Below are positions 50,551 to 59,709 of a stretch of 64,000 nt of DNA, piece after piece. Every line of letters starts with the position of its first letter. Positions within the stretch are counted from its first letter, which is position 1. The position numbers and the translations under genes were made by a program. The DNA is taken from NCBI GenBank assembly GCA_022539475.1, contig VCMS01000026.1, positions 112,530-176,529 of the forward strand, read 5' to 3'. Under the pieces are notes generated by a model. The model did no database searches and was not told the DNA's origin. It worked only from the letters and a program-made list of their open reading frames with translations. The DNA comes from Gracilaria domingensis (Eukaryota; Rhodophyta; Florideophyceae; Gracilariales; Gracilariaceae).

Positions 50551-53487
50551 ATGGTCTACTACTGTACACATAAGAAGCGTGGGTGCCCCTTTGTTACTCG
50601 CCGAGGAGTCTTATCTCTTCAACAGCATGTCAACCATTGCCCGTTTCGTCTGAAAGCAGCGCTGGAAGACGACAATAGCCGGGCCATTCGGAGAAGCAAG
50701 CGTCTCAACCTTTCCGCGCCCGCGCCCGCATCTTCCGAAACGGTCACTGCCCCTTGTCGCCTTCCCGAGCCTCCAGTGTCCGAGGACATCGTCGACCCCA
50801 CTCCGTGCGCCCCTCCCATTCCGGACACTTCGCATTGTGTTTCTCCTTCCCCGGGTCCCGCGTCATTAGAGCGAGAACACGGAAGCAGTTCCCGCCCAGT
50901 GCCTTCTGAGGAGGCCCTTGGTGATTTGCATATGGATTATCTCACGGTTTGTCTGGCTTCAGTAGCTTCCAACCTTGGTCATCGTGAGGCGGACGAGCTA
51001 ATTGGGCTACTTCGGGACCCGCGATTCTCGCAAAAGCGATTCAACGAGACTATAACAAGTTCCAAGCGCTGTACAGAACTGAAGAACGCCATTTTCGAAC
51101 GATACGCCTCAAAGGACGGTTTCAATCGCAGAACTGTCTCGCCAGAAGGATGTAAGTTCAGCGCCACCCTCTACACGAGAGACCCCGTTCAGACACTTGT
51201 GAAACAGCTCCAGTTGGCTAACAACGAAAACACATTCTTCCACCCTATACCTCAGACCCACTCCACGAAAATTTCTCACCCCATGTCCGGCTCTCTCGCA
51301 AGAGACGCCACCTCAAAACTTAAGGAAATGGTCATGGGCTCTTTGGATAGTAGAATAGTGTGGTACTCCCAAGAAATAAGTTACAGTGAATCTTTCGTAG
51401 GTCTTCTGCAGGTATACACCGATAAGTCTTCAACAACTCTAAAGCAAACATCGGTTACCGCCTATCCTCTTCACCTCATATTTCTCAACTTCTCCGACGA
51501 GCTTCGCCGTAAGTGTATCCGTGACGACCTCACAGTAGTGGCATACTTCCCTACCACACTGATCGAGGTTTCCGCATCTGAAGCAGACGCAATGCCATTT
51601 GTTTCTAGCAAGTCTCTACGCGAGTCCAGGATGCAAATCCTTCAAGAATCTCTTCGTCAAGTCCTGGAGCCCATTCTAAATCTCACGCAGAAAGGTTTTC
51701 AGTTCATCGGGGAAGACAAACTAAGTCGAGTGTGCCATCCTCTGCTTGCAAGTTATTGTGCGGATATTCCTGAGGCTAAGGACATTCTGTCCATTCTTCA
51801 TGGGACCAAAACGGAAAGCCCGTGTCATAGATGCAAAGCCCCTCGCTCATCTTTATGCAGTCCTATTCCCACCTCATTCAACGGACGTTCTCAAGAGCAC
51901 ACGAAAAGCATCCGAAAGACATACACAGCTATCTTGCAACATGCACAAAAAGACGAGGCGGAAAGACGTCCACGTCGTGCGAGGGAGAGGAGATCTCAAG
52001 CGGATACTCTGATGTGTTCAAATTCCATATCTCTCATTCCTTCGTTCCTCGAAACTTCCGTAAGCCTTGGAATGATCCCGGGATTGTCTCCATACAGTCT
52101 GTTCTCATTCGAACCATTACACAACTTGCATCTCGGCATCTCAAAGTTGATAAAAACGGCCACAATCGAGAGACTGCAGTCAGACACCCTGTGCACCACA
52201 ATAGGAACATCTGCATCGCGTTCATTTCGAACGATACGCACCCAACTCCTCAACCATGCAAACGCAATTCTAGCTGCCATAGAACGCGATTCTCCTGCCA
52301 AAGGTTTACATATCGATTTCTCCACGCAGGAGAAAGGCAAATCTTTGAATGGTATCTTCACGAAAGACGGTCTCCGTGGAATGCTGGAGGCCAAAAACTA
52401 CAAAGCACTTGACATGGTCTTTATCTTCATAGGAGCATTCTTTGACATATGCTGTGGAGAACAGGACGTTGCCCCAATCACAACCGTTTTCTCTCAGTAT
52501 TCGGACTTGCTCTCGACCTTATTCAGATACAATCGTGACCCGTATTGGACTGAAAGCTGTCTCCTGTGTCTTAGTTCGGAGATTGAAGCCTTCAAGCGTT
52601 CCGCAACAAAGACTCTGGCGGATTTTCATCCCTCCAGATTGGGAACTCTGAAGTTTCATCTTCTCGATCATCTCGTGGACGATATTCGCCGTCTGGGAAG
52701 TATCAAGTACTACGACGCAGGCATATACGAACATGCACACCTGCTATTTAAGAGACACTACAAAAAGACGTCCAGAAGAACAGCAACGGCTGTGGAGGAG
52801 ACGATTCGCTCCATTGAGCACGGACATGTTAGAAAGCAATGGAATGGCAATACTCCTTACCAGCGTAATCCTGGTTTACCAGGAACTTCCACACAGCTTC
52901 CTCGGTTTGCAATGAGAGGGCTTTCTTTCACTTTACGAGCTCTTCAACATTGTGTTTCAAGTATGTCCAGTTCAAAAACATGGACTGCTGTTAGAGAGAT
53001 GTTCTCAAGTACGGACACAAGGTCGATTCTTGATCAAATTGGTGAACAGGCCCTTCCTCCTTTCCTCAGTCTCGTGAAAGAAACACTGGATGAGCACTCT
53101 ATTACATACTTCCCAGAAAAGACAAGGATAACTCTGGTGAATTCGGCCCTCGTGAAAGGCGGTTTCGTTCCGACTCTTGAACACTTCGATTCGTCTTCTA
53201 AGGCACTTAAGCTGGGACGACCCAAATACCCCATCATCCAACGTGTCTTCGCTTCTCCAGCATTTGGTCCCAGTAGAAAGCCAAAGTTTTCCACTGTATT
53301 GGTAAGCGGAGAAGATTCAGAGACTTGGGTTGCCCAGGTAGTCGCTCTGATTCGAATATCTCTCCTTGATTCTGCACTTACCGCACCAGAGGTGGCATTC
53401 GTCCGGTATTTCGAGGTTTTACCCCCCCGCAACAAACATCGACCACATATTGAAATGCATATCTTTACGGTGGGCTACAAACGATGA
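50551..53487 (+). CDS. TNP2/Plavaka-like (CACTA-related) transposase, probable C-terminal frameshift
   Basis: 978 residues from ATG at 50551 (MVYYCTHKKRGCPFVTRRG). The N-terminus has a C2H2-like finger (C ... C ... H-V-N-H-C). A Pro/Ser-rich linker follows. The core shows the pattern of TNP2/Plavaka transposases: HLIFLNFSDELRRK, then DIPEAKDILSILHG directly before a C-x2-C motif (CHRCKAP), and LSPYSLFSFEPLHNLHLGISKLI, where a D/E-P-x-H-N-L motif is diagnostic. The frame ends at 53487, but coding-like sequence continues in another frame to 53731 (TIVELTPWYGMVPASALQG). A run of seven C at about 53422-53428 is the likely slip site. The full protein would be about 1055 residues. Its end would overlap the end of the convergent coiled-coil gene by four bases. 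Confidence 0.7.
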   Translation: MVYYCTHKKRGCPFVTRRGVLSLQQHVNHCPFRLKAALEDDNSRAIRRSKRLNLSAPAPASSETVTAPCRLPEPPVSEDIVDPTPCAPPIPDTSHCVSPSPGPASLEREHGSSSRPVPSEEALGDLHMDYLTVCLASVASNLGHREADELIGLLRDPRFSQKRFNETITSSKRCTELKNAIFERYASKDGFNRRTVSPEGCKFSATLYTRDPVQTLVKQLQLANNENTFFHPIPQTHSTKISHPMSGSLARDATSKLKEMVMGSLDSRIVWYSQEISYSESFVGLLQVYTDKSSTTLKQTSVTAYPLHLIFLNFSDELRRKCIRDDLTVVAYFPTTLIEVSASEADAMPFVSSKSLRESRMQILQESLRQVLEPILNLTQKGFQFIGEDKLSRVCHPLLASYCADIPEAKDILSILHGTKTESPCHRCKAPRSSLCSPIPTSFNGRSQEHTKSIRKTYTAILQHAQKDEAERRPRRARERRSQADTLMCSNSISLIPSFLETSVSLGMIPGLSPYSLFSFEPLHNLHLGISKLIKTATIERLQSDTLCTTIGTSASRSFRTIRTQLLNHANAILAAIERDSPAKGLHIDFSTQEKGKSLNGIFTKDGLRGMLEAKNYKALDMVFIFIGAFFDICCGEQDVAPITTVFSQYSDLLSTLFRYNRDPYWTESCLLCLSSEIEAFKRSATKTLADFHPSRLGTLKFHLLDHLVDDIRRLGSIKYYDAGIYEHAHLLFKRHYKKTSRRTATAVEETIRSIEHGHVRKQWNGNTPYQRNPGLPGTSTQLPRFAMRGLSFTLRALQHCVSSMSSSKTWTAVREMFSSTDTRSILDQIGEQALPPFLSLVKETLDEHSITYFPEKTRITLVNSALVKGGFVPTLEHFDSSSKALKLGRPKYPIIQRVFASPAFGPSRKPKFSTVLVSGEDSETWVAQVVALIRISLLDSALTAPEVAFVRYFEVLPPRNKHRPHIEMHIFTVGYKR

Positions 53488-53727
53488 AAAGAACCACACT
53501 CTTCCGTTCCCTCGTCATTCCAAAGCGGAGACTATCGTAGAGTTAACTCCTTGGTACGGGATGGTTCCGGCTTCTGCACTACAGGGAACTGTCCATGTTG
53601 TTCGATCAAACTACCCTGCTCCACCTTTTTGTCCTCCACTTCAATGGTTTCAACACCGATTCTACATCAATCGATTCTATCATGATTCAGATGAAGGACC
53701 AACTGAGCACGTTGATCTTGTACAGCC

Positions 53728-55158
53728 TTAAACATTAAGGGCTCCATCCTCTACATGTTCACCTTGTGGTGCCTTTTCTTGTGATCCTGTGTTACTTCCG
53801 AAATCGTTCATGTCCATTTCCTTGAACTGCATATCCCCTTCCTCGCATTCACCAACGAAGCAATCGCTAATAGACCCCAATCTTCGGCTCACACTGTCAA
53901 TAAAAAATTGTTCTTTCACAGTGAGGTAAAGTCTTCCGTTCGACGGCATTCGATATCCAAATGTAGCCTCTCTCATGTCATTACCAAGAACCTTAGTCCA
54001 ATCTTCCGTTGTCGTTCCAAAATTATGAAACTCGGTGGAATTGGTCCTCAAGACACGTTGCCTAACATCCCCCAGAACATTCTTTAAACACAGAGGTAGC
54101 AGTTCGGCAAACTTCTTTGTAAACAGTTTCTGTCTCTGGCCACCCCTTGACACATCCGTACTTAGAAGGCTCACAACCGTCAACACCCAAGCGTCCAAAC
54201 GTGCGAGCAACAGTATTGTGCCATCTAAAAAGGTGCCCGTATCCTTGTCTTCCACATCATACCCAATAAACTCCTTCAGCACTTGTACCCCGACACGGTT
54301 TCGGAAGAACAAGTCTAGATCTTCCGTCGGCATATCCTCGACATTGTCCGCATTGGAGTACTTTAGACGAACAAATGGGGCTTTTCTCCACCATGAAGTG
54401 TTCGGTACACCATTTTCGTCAAGACGCAGTATGTTCTCCTGCGCTTCCTTCAACTGCATTGTGAGTTCGTCAGCATTCTCTTCTACCAGCTTTGTTCTTC
54501 TCCAAATCAGATCGTACCCCAGGAGCAGAAATAGCTTATCCCTCGTATTTCTCTTACGAACGCCCACGACGTCACTCATGGTCTGCCGCATTCTCTGCCT
54601 AAGGCACATATCTGCACAAAGTTCCAGTATACACCTGTCGGTAAGAGATGCTTTTCTAATACCTTCCCAGCTCAACTCCTTCAACTCGCTTTCAACCATT
54701 TTCTTCAGCAAAGCATCTGGCCCCCCCTCTACCGACGGTGTGAACATGCCAAAACTGCCCAAGAGCTCCACGGGGTTTTTAGGAACCATGTATGAACCAC
54801 CTTCCTCCGGCTCAATAAGCCCTTCCCCACTCTCAGTTGCGTCTTCCACCTTCTCGGCACGGTTACCCCAATTTCGGGTGAGCGACTCACCTTCGAGCCA
54901 TAGCTCACTTGTTTCTCTCCTTGCCCGCGTCAGCATGTTGTGATACACTGCTCGAGCAACCCCTCGAAACTCGTCGCACACCTCAATTTTATGCTTCTTT
55001 CGACCTGTCTGCCCAGGTTCACCAGCACGTGTACTCCTATCTCCCTCCTGTTTCAGTGCCCCTCTTAGCCCTTCAATGACTAGATCCTTCTCTTCAAGCC
55101 TCTTTTTCAAAGCCGTACTCTGCTCTTGGGCGACCTTCACTAGAACTCCCCGAACCAT
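53728..55158 (-). CDS. coiled-coil protein of unknown function
   Basis: 476 residues from the ATG at 55158 (MVRGVLVKVAQEQS). The first 40 residues form a charged coiled coil (TALKKRLEEKDLVIEGLRGAL). A basic segment follows (TGRKKHKIEVCDEFRG), then an acidic linker and a helical domain with several Trp residues (MVESELKELSWEGIRKASL; DLIWRRTKLVEENADELT). The C-terminus is acidic. I recognise no family. Its ATG overlaps the stop of the upstream basic ORF as TGATG, so the two may be one protein interrupted by a frameshift or may be translated in a coupled way. Its stop overlaps the extended transposase frame on the other strand, so the genes are packed without spacer. Confidence 0.55.
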   Translation of the reverse strand: MVRGVLVKVAQEQSTALKKRLEEKDLVIEGLRGALKQEGDRSTRAGEPGQTGRKKHKIEVCDEFRGVARAVYHNMLTRARRETSELWLEGESLTRNWGNRAEKVEDATESGEGLIEPEEGGSYMVPKNPVELLGSFGMFTPSVEGGPDALLKKMVESELKELSWEGIRKASLTDRCILELCADMCLRQRMRQTMSDVVGVRKRNTRDKLFLLLGYDLIWRRTKLVEENADELTMQLKEAQENILRLDENGVPNTSWWRKAPFVRLKYSNADNVEDMPTEDLDLFFRNRVGVQVLKEFIGYDVEDKDTGTFLDGTILLLARLDAWVLTVVSLLSTDVSRGGQRQKLFTKKFAELLPLCLKNVLGDVRQRVLRTNSTEFHNFGTTTEDWTKVLGNDMREATFGYRMPSNGRLYLTVKEQFFIDSVSRRLGSISDCFVGECEEGDMQFKEMDMNDFGSNTGSQEKAPQGEHVEDGALNV

Positions 55159-55463
55159 CAAGTCCTCTTGTAGCGTTCTTGAGGAGCAGAGACAGATGCA
55201 CGATTTGCATTATCGGCAGTTGACGGCACGACATCGTTCGCTGATCCACGAATTCTTGACGCAATCCCGGAAGACGCTCCGCTGCGAGATGGGCGAGAGA
55301 GTCCTGTAGAAGGACGCCCACTGACTCTCTCCTTCGTCGAGGACGACTTCCGTTTAGGAAGTGCGGTGCTTGTAGCCTGATTTGTATCATCCGATGCTCT
55401 TCTCTTCTTCTGTCCACTCTTGTTCCGCTGCGTACTATTTCGCTTTCTCGGCGTTATACCCAT
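55158..55463 (-). CDS. small basic Ser/Lys/Arg-rich protein, or N-terminus of the coiled-coil protein
   Basis: 101 residues from ATG at 55463 (MGITPRKRNSTQRNKSG). It is highly basic, with nuclear-localisation-like runs (KRNSTQRNKSGQKKRRASDD; PKRKSSSTKERV), then Ser/Ala-rich. The frame is open further upstream to 55670 but passes through Pro-rich sequence that looks non-coding. The stop TGA overlaps the next ATG (TGATG). A histone-tail-like or DNA-binding role is conceivable from charge alone; nothing more can be said. Confidence 0.45.
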   Translation of the reverse strand: MGITPRKRNSTQRNKSGQKKRRASDDTNQATSTALPKRKSSSTKERVSGRPSTGLSRPSRSGASSGIASRIRGSANDVVPSTADNANRASVSAPQERYKRT

Positions 55464-55709
55464 GTTGTGGAGATAAACGGGGTAATGAAACGAAATTGTT
55501 GGGGAGGGGGGAGGGGATGGGGGGGGTGCATGGTTCAGATATTCCGGGAGACTCCGCAGTTGCTGCTTTTTAGGAATTTGAGGTTCCCAATGGGTCGCAA
55601 ATATCGCCGTTACAGATGAAGAGCTCCAGTGTACATGTACAACAACGCGTATTGCAGGCAGCTGCAACACTCACAAGCATATTTACTTTCTATTTGGTAC
55701 TGAACTCAT

Positions 55710-57413
55710 CTATTGCTCCAATGTCAGAGCCCAGTCCCAGGCGTAATGCTCTCCGTAGTTGAAATACAACTCTTCGCCCCTCTCAATATTTCTTACTGCT
55801 CTACAACGAAGTAGAGCATAGTTAGAAAGGTCTGACTTGAACTGTATCACGGACTTCGCTTCCACCACCTGCACATTGGCACTGCGAGTCCTGTTTGACC
55901 GGGGCTCCGATAAATCGGGATCCCCGGCATGATATCCGGCGTCGTTAATGTAGCCCCCGATACAAAAAGGCGCCGGGACAATGTAGACTTCGCTCTCCTT
56001 TCTATCTTGAGCCTGTCCTGGTCTGTTCTTCAGGTGCAGAAACTCCGTACCAGTCACAGTGACCATCATAGAAAACAACTTGTACCGCACTGGAGTTGCT
56101 CCGAGACAGCCACTTCCATACGTTAAGTGTCTTTCCTTCCGGTTCGTCAGATCCGTGTATACCAAAGTTCCATAGAAATGACAGATAGTTTCCCCAGCCA
56201 ATATCTTATGTTCCGTGAACACCCCCATACCAGCACGGGGATGTCGAATCTTAGAAGATGCTATATGTAAGCGATAGCGATTGGCTTCAACAGTCAACAG
56301 CATATGCATATCCATAAGATTCAGAGCTCCTCGGTACTTCCCCTCCCAAAGATCTACAGTACGCTGTCCACACTTCTCGACAAAGTCCCAGTCCTTCCAG
56401 TATCTTCCTAGGAACTGAGTAATATGTCCAGGCATCACTTGGTACTGGGGGTAACCAAATGGAGCCTCCCATTCAAGCCGACCTCGGTCCCGATGTGGAA
56501 CCCGTTCATAGGTCGTTGAAGCCGCATCCACCACCTCCTGTTCAACCAGGATGTCATTCTTCCCCCCGCGAATAACTTCGGCCATAAGAGTCGTTAGATG
56601 GTGCTTCGCATGGCTGAAACATGGCCTATTCTTCTCGCACCCCAAGAACTTCCTATGCTTTGTCAGCGATAGGCACGCCATACCCGTAGAAAAAGTTCCC
56701 GCGAACATGTCCATGACAAGATCACCCGGTCTTGTGAAGCGACATATCAACTCCTTCATCAACTCCCTCGATTTCTGCTCCGGTCTTATGTACTGCCCAC
56801 CTGGTACTGAACTACCTGGCTCATGTACCTTCCATGTCAACCACTCCCCCGCTCTCGGTTTGGGCACCCGGTCAATTACATTCCTGTTAGCCGGGAAAGT
56901 GGAAGGAATGAAATTGTTCTCCTCAAATGGAGTAAGACTGGCTTCCTCCGATGGTCGCAATCCACGCTTCACCCCATGAAAGGCGTACTCCGTTACGGGC
57001 TGTATCCCAAACTTCCGTGGATTCCCTCCAACATTACTGCGATCCCGGATGAACACCAGTGGATTCGCATCCACTTTAAACGAAGGCATGAGTTCTGGTT
57101 TACCTTCGCTTCCAGCTTCATCTTTCGTACTCGCCGTTTCCGAAAGTATCCTGTGCCACACATGAAACTGTGCCATAGCACAGAATATAATGAAGTGCCC
57201 ACCTGACCGAAGCGCGGAACTTATTAAGTCAGCCGTACGGATCATGTCTTCCTCACTGAAGACATCGTGACCACTATTCCGTTTGTTCCTCTTCCTTCGA
57301 GTGTTAAAGGGAGGGTCTGTTACGACAAGCTGTGCCTCACCCCCGGGGTCCCGCACACGTGGGACACCTTGCGCTTCCTGCCAGTCTCTAGTATACCCCT
57401 TCTTACCTGCCAT
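55710..57413 (-). CDS. fusion of a beta-class DNA amino-methyltransferase and a SET domain
   Basis: 567 residues from ATG at 57413 (MAGKKGYTRDWQEAQG). Near the N-terminus is motif IV, VVTDPPFNTRRKR (about residue 33). The SAM-binding part follows later: RPEQKSRELMKEL and then PGDLVMDMFAGTFSTGMACL (about residues 210-245). DPPF before FAGxxST is the order of beta-class N6-adenine/N4-cytosine methyltransferases; DPPF favours N6-adenine. The C-terminal third (about 375-560) is a SET domain: AGMGVFTEHKILAGETICHF, GGYINDAGYHAGDP, and RAVRNIERGEELYFNYGEHY. SET domains methylate protein lysines, mostly histones. I know of no standard family with this fusion. The frame is intact. The gene is divergent from the 706-residue gene (147 bp apart). 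Confidence 0.8.
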   Translation of the reverse strand: MAGKKGYTRDWQEAQGVPRVRDPGGEAQLVVTDPPFNTRRKRNKRNSGHDVFSEEDMIRTADLISSALRSGGHFIIFCAMAQFHVWHRILSETASTKDEAGSEGKPELMPSFKVDANPLVFIRDRSNVGGNPRKFGIQPVTEYAFHGVKRGLRPSEEASLTPFEENNFIPSTFPANRNVIDRVPKPRAGEWLTWKVHEPGSSVPGGQYIRPEQKSRELMKELICRFTRPGDLVMDMFAGTFSTGMACLSLTKHRKFLGCEKNRPCFSHAKHHLTTLMAEVIRGGKNDILVEQEVVDAASTTYERVPHRDRGRLEWEAPFGYPQYQVMPGHITQFLGRYWKDWDFVEKCGQRTVDLWEGKYRGALNLMDMHMLLTVEANRYRLHIASSKIRHPRAGMGVFTEHKILAGETICHFYGTLVYTDLTNRKERHLTYGSGCLGATPVRYKLFSMMVTVTGTEFLHLKNRPGQAQDRKESEVYIVPAPFCIGGYINDAGYHAGDPDLSEPRSNRTRSANVQVVEAKSVIQFKSDLSNYALLRCRAVRNIERGEELYFNYGEHYAWDWALTLEQ

Positions 57414-57560
57414 ACATATCGGATCCACTATACTACAGACCCCCCTCCTAGAGTGCGCGACGCCCACGACGCGCCACCAGTCCAGCCTTCACGCGACACG
57501 CTGCCCTTTCGCTCCGTGGCTCCGTCCGTGACGGTGCATATTTCATCCCATCAAGCTCAG
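57414..57560. promoter_or_regulatory. divergent promoter region between the methyltransferase-SET gene and the 706-residue gene
   Basis: Only 147 bases lie between the two divergent ATGs (57413 minus, 57561 plus). Both frames stay open across it, so the true starts could be further upstream and overlapping. Shared regulation is inferred from layout. Confidence 0.45.
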
Positions 57561-59681
57561 ATGTCAGTGCCATCACAACCTTCACGCCCGGTCATGCCGA
57601 CAGATCTCGACGACATCCCCGTCCCACAGCGTCGACCTCTTTTTGGCTCGCGAGGAGTTCCGAACGGCGAAATGGCCGGGGATAATCCCAGCGGCGTCAG
57701 AATACCCCGTACGTTCGAAACACCATTACCGGGTCAGAGATTTGATCACCGCAATCGTCGCGGTTGCCCGCCACCAGACACTGAGAGTCGTTTTCGAGAA
57801 CCACAGAATGGGCCGCCATTCTCAGTTGAGGAATTTGTCACAGACGAGTTTCTGGTTGAATACCTAGACTCGCAACGGTTTGCTGCTATCCCCGAGAGGC
57901 GAACGGTGCGTCAGAGAACCGGACGGAACACGAAACGCAGTCGAAAAGAGGCGTGGGAACAGCGCTGGAGGCATTTGTCAGGTGTAAGAGGCGATGCGAA
58001 CGATGAGACTGTCGGACGTTGCGATATGCCTTTTCTCCGATGCGTTGAGGAATTCGACTACCAAGGTAGAATGCGAGATATGGTCCGTCGTATGCTAGAG
58101 GAACCGGAATTTCCCCGTTCGGGAAGTAACCTACTGCAGCTCGTGATGTTTTCGCCACCCTACGACACGCTGTACTGGCTAAATCGTCAACGTTGGGGGG
58201 ATAATGTAGCCACGGAGGCACGAATACGGGGGAAGCAAGATGGATACATGATCGGCTGGCATAATATTGAGTTCTTCGACATTCAATCGTCCGAACGGAA
58301 GTCATTCTATGTCAAACGTCCACCAAAATGGGACGAGCTAGACGTTTCCCGCGACCTTTCCGTAACGACGCCTCCAGTATTGGCGTACTATTCTCACGAC
58401 ATTCTTTGGGAAAGCCCCATAGCCGATCGGATCATGAGTACGGCTTATGCGGAGTGGGCAATTTGCGCATTGATGTCCTTTCTACAAGCGGCGACGGAAG
58501 GAGTGAAGGTATTCACACGTTCAGAGAATCCTAGGCTTAACCCGTTCTCTGGTTTTCCTGGAAAGCCAGAGTCGAGGGAACCAGCAGGGCTTGGACGCCT
58601 CTTTCCACTTCCGTACGCTTTGGTGTCGCTAGTTATGAAGATGGGGCTCCAAAACGTCCTGCGAGGTACCAAGCTTAGGGCCATGAAAGTTGAGCGATGG
58701 TTGCACCTCTCTGTCATGACGGATTGGACCGTTACATCCGGGTACTTGTGGTTCGATCCCCGCACGGAGGAGTTTCCAGATATGCCAAAGATGCCCAGTG
58801 ACCCATATCTTCTAACGCATCGCTACCTTCTTGCTCACGCACGCCCATCATGGTCCTTTCCTGACGTGCCTGACTTCTATCCGCTCGGCTACATGAATGC
58901 AAACCAGGAGCGGAGCCCAACACACGCCCGCGTCGACTGCATGGACATTGATAATCCTCAACAGCCGCCAGAGTGCCAGCCCGAATCATTCAGAGAACAA
59001 GCACATCAGATGTCCGAAGCCGGTGGGAGAGACGAAGGCCGAGAGCGAGCAGCGCTCCGTTCTCTTCAGCAGGCTTGCGGCTTGGCCGGTGAGACGCCAC
59101 CAGCTTCTGTTCTAGACGCATTGTTACGCTCCCGAACGTGGGTTGAGCAGCTTCACTGGGCGGAACGAGTGGTGCGCGGTGATACGCTGGGTGTCATAGA
59201 CCTCCTTCTGTTCATGAGCGATCTCGCCAGCGACATTGCAGAGCAACATATCGATACTTTCGGCGACGCAGTGATCGATCAGCAGGCAGAACCACCGACA
59301 ACGGTATTGAGTCGCGCAGGGAGTGCGAGAAGAAGCCTCATTACTGCTCGGAACCGAGCTACAGCATGGTTTGGCGCCGTTCGGTCTGCAATTCGCTCTC
59401 GCGGGGTTCCCCCAACCACGAGCGCATTAGTTGGGTCCATAGCGCCGGTGTTGAGAACGCGTCTTCGACGCAGTGCCTCTGATACAGAGCGGCTCGTGGA
59501 CATGGCAGACAGTGTGATGGGAGCCGTGAGGAGCGGAACAGTTCCAGTACTTCAACCGGACGGTACCATACAGCAACTTGACCCATATGCACCCGAAGTG
59601 CAGCCCGTAGGCGGAGCTTCGTCGCCTGAAAACGGTAGCGTGAGACCTGCAGAGACGTTGAACAGGCCAGCGACGCCTTGA
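57561..59681 (+). CDS. 706-residue protein of unknown function, relative of the gypsy antisense gene
   Basis: Start chosen at the ATG at 57561 (MSVPSQPSRPVMPTDLDD); the frame is open back to 57267 without another ATG. The N-terminus is Pro/Arg-rich and disordered. The central region (about residues 110-440) is rich in aromatic residues: PFLRCVEEFDYQGRMRDMVR, PPYDTLYWLNRQRW, AYAEWAICALMSFLQAATEG, and TSGYLWFDPRTEE. The last 200 residues are helical and Ala/Arg-rich. No catalytic motif or membrane segment is obvious. By eye the central region parallels the broken antisense gene at 14848-16936 in order, spacing and aromatic positions, so this seems an intact member of the same family. A third gypsy element runs antisense to it on the right, interrupted by a Tigger element. 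Confidence 0.7.
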   Translation: MSVPSQPSRPVMPTDLDDIPVPQRRPLFGSRGVPNGEMAGDNPSGVRIPRTFETPLPGQRFDHRNRRGCPPPDTESRFREPQNGPPFSVEEFVTDEFLVEYLDSQRFAAIPERRTVRQRTGRNTKRSRKEAWEQRWRHLSGVRGDANDETVGRCDMPFLRCVEEFDYQGRMRDMVRRMLEEPEFPRSGSNLLQLVMFSPPYDTLYWLNRQRWGDNVATEARIRGKQDGYMIGWHNIEFFDIQSSERKSFYVKRPPKWDELDVSRDLSVTTPPVLAYYSHDILWESPIADRIMSTAYAEWAICALMSFLQAATEGVKVFTRSENPRLNPFSGFPGKPESREPAGLGRLFPLPYALVSLVMKMGLQNVLRGTKLRAMKVERWLHLSVMTDWTVTSGYLWFDPRTEEFPDMPKMPSDPYLLTHRYLLAHARPSWSFPDVPDFYPLGYMNANQERSPTHARVDCMDIDNPQQPPECQPESFREQAHQMSEAGGRDEGRERAALRSLQQACGLAGETPPASVLDALLRSRTWVEQLHWAERVVRGDTLGVIDLLLFMSDLASDIAEQHIDTFGDAVIDQQAEPPTTVLSRAGSARRSLITARNRATAWFGAVRSAIRSRGVPPTTSALVGSIAPVLRTRLRRSASDTERLVDMADSVMGAVRSGTVPVLQPDGTIQQLDPYAPEVQPVGGASSPENGSVRPAETLNRPATP

Positions 59682-59709
59682 TCAACCATTTTCTACTACC
59701 ACTAGCATC

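Larger units (their letters stand above)
49145..59681. mobile_element. candidate large element: transposase plus DNA/histone methyltransferase cargo
   Basis: The cluster from the hairpins (49145) to the 706-residue gene (59681) has no recognised host gene and is densely packed: overlapping convergent ends at 53.73 kb, a TGATG overlap at 55.16 kb and a 147-bp divergent promoter at 57.4 kb. It contains a transposase. I could not find matching terminal inverted repeats or a target duplication, so the boundaries are guesses, and part of it could belong to the gypsy element at the right edge. Confidence 0.35.

Noticed and set aside
57267-57560. N-terminal extension of the 706-residue protein to 57267
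   Set aside because: No ATG in frame before 57561, and this part is antisense to the methyltransferase motif DPPF, so it is more likely a shadow.
49145-59681. Calling the cluster a Maverick/Polinton or a giant-virus insertion
   Set aside because: No DNA polymerase B, capsid, packaging ATPase or integrase of that type is present.
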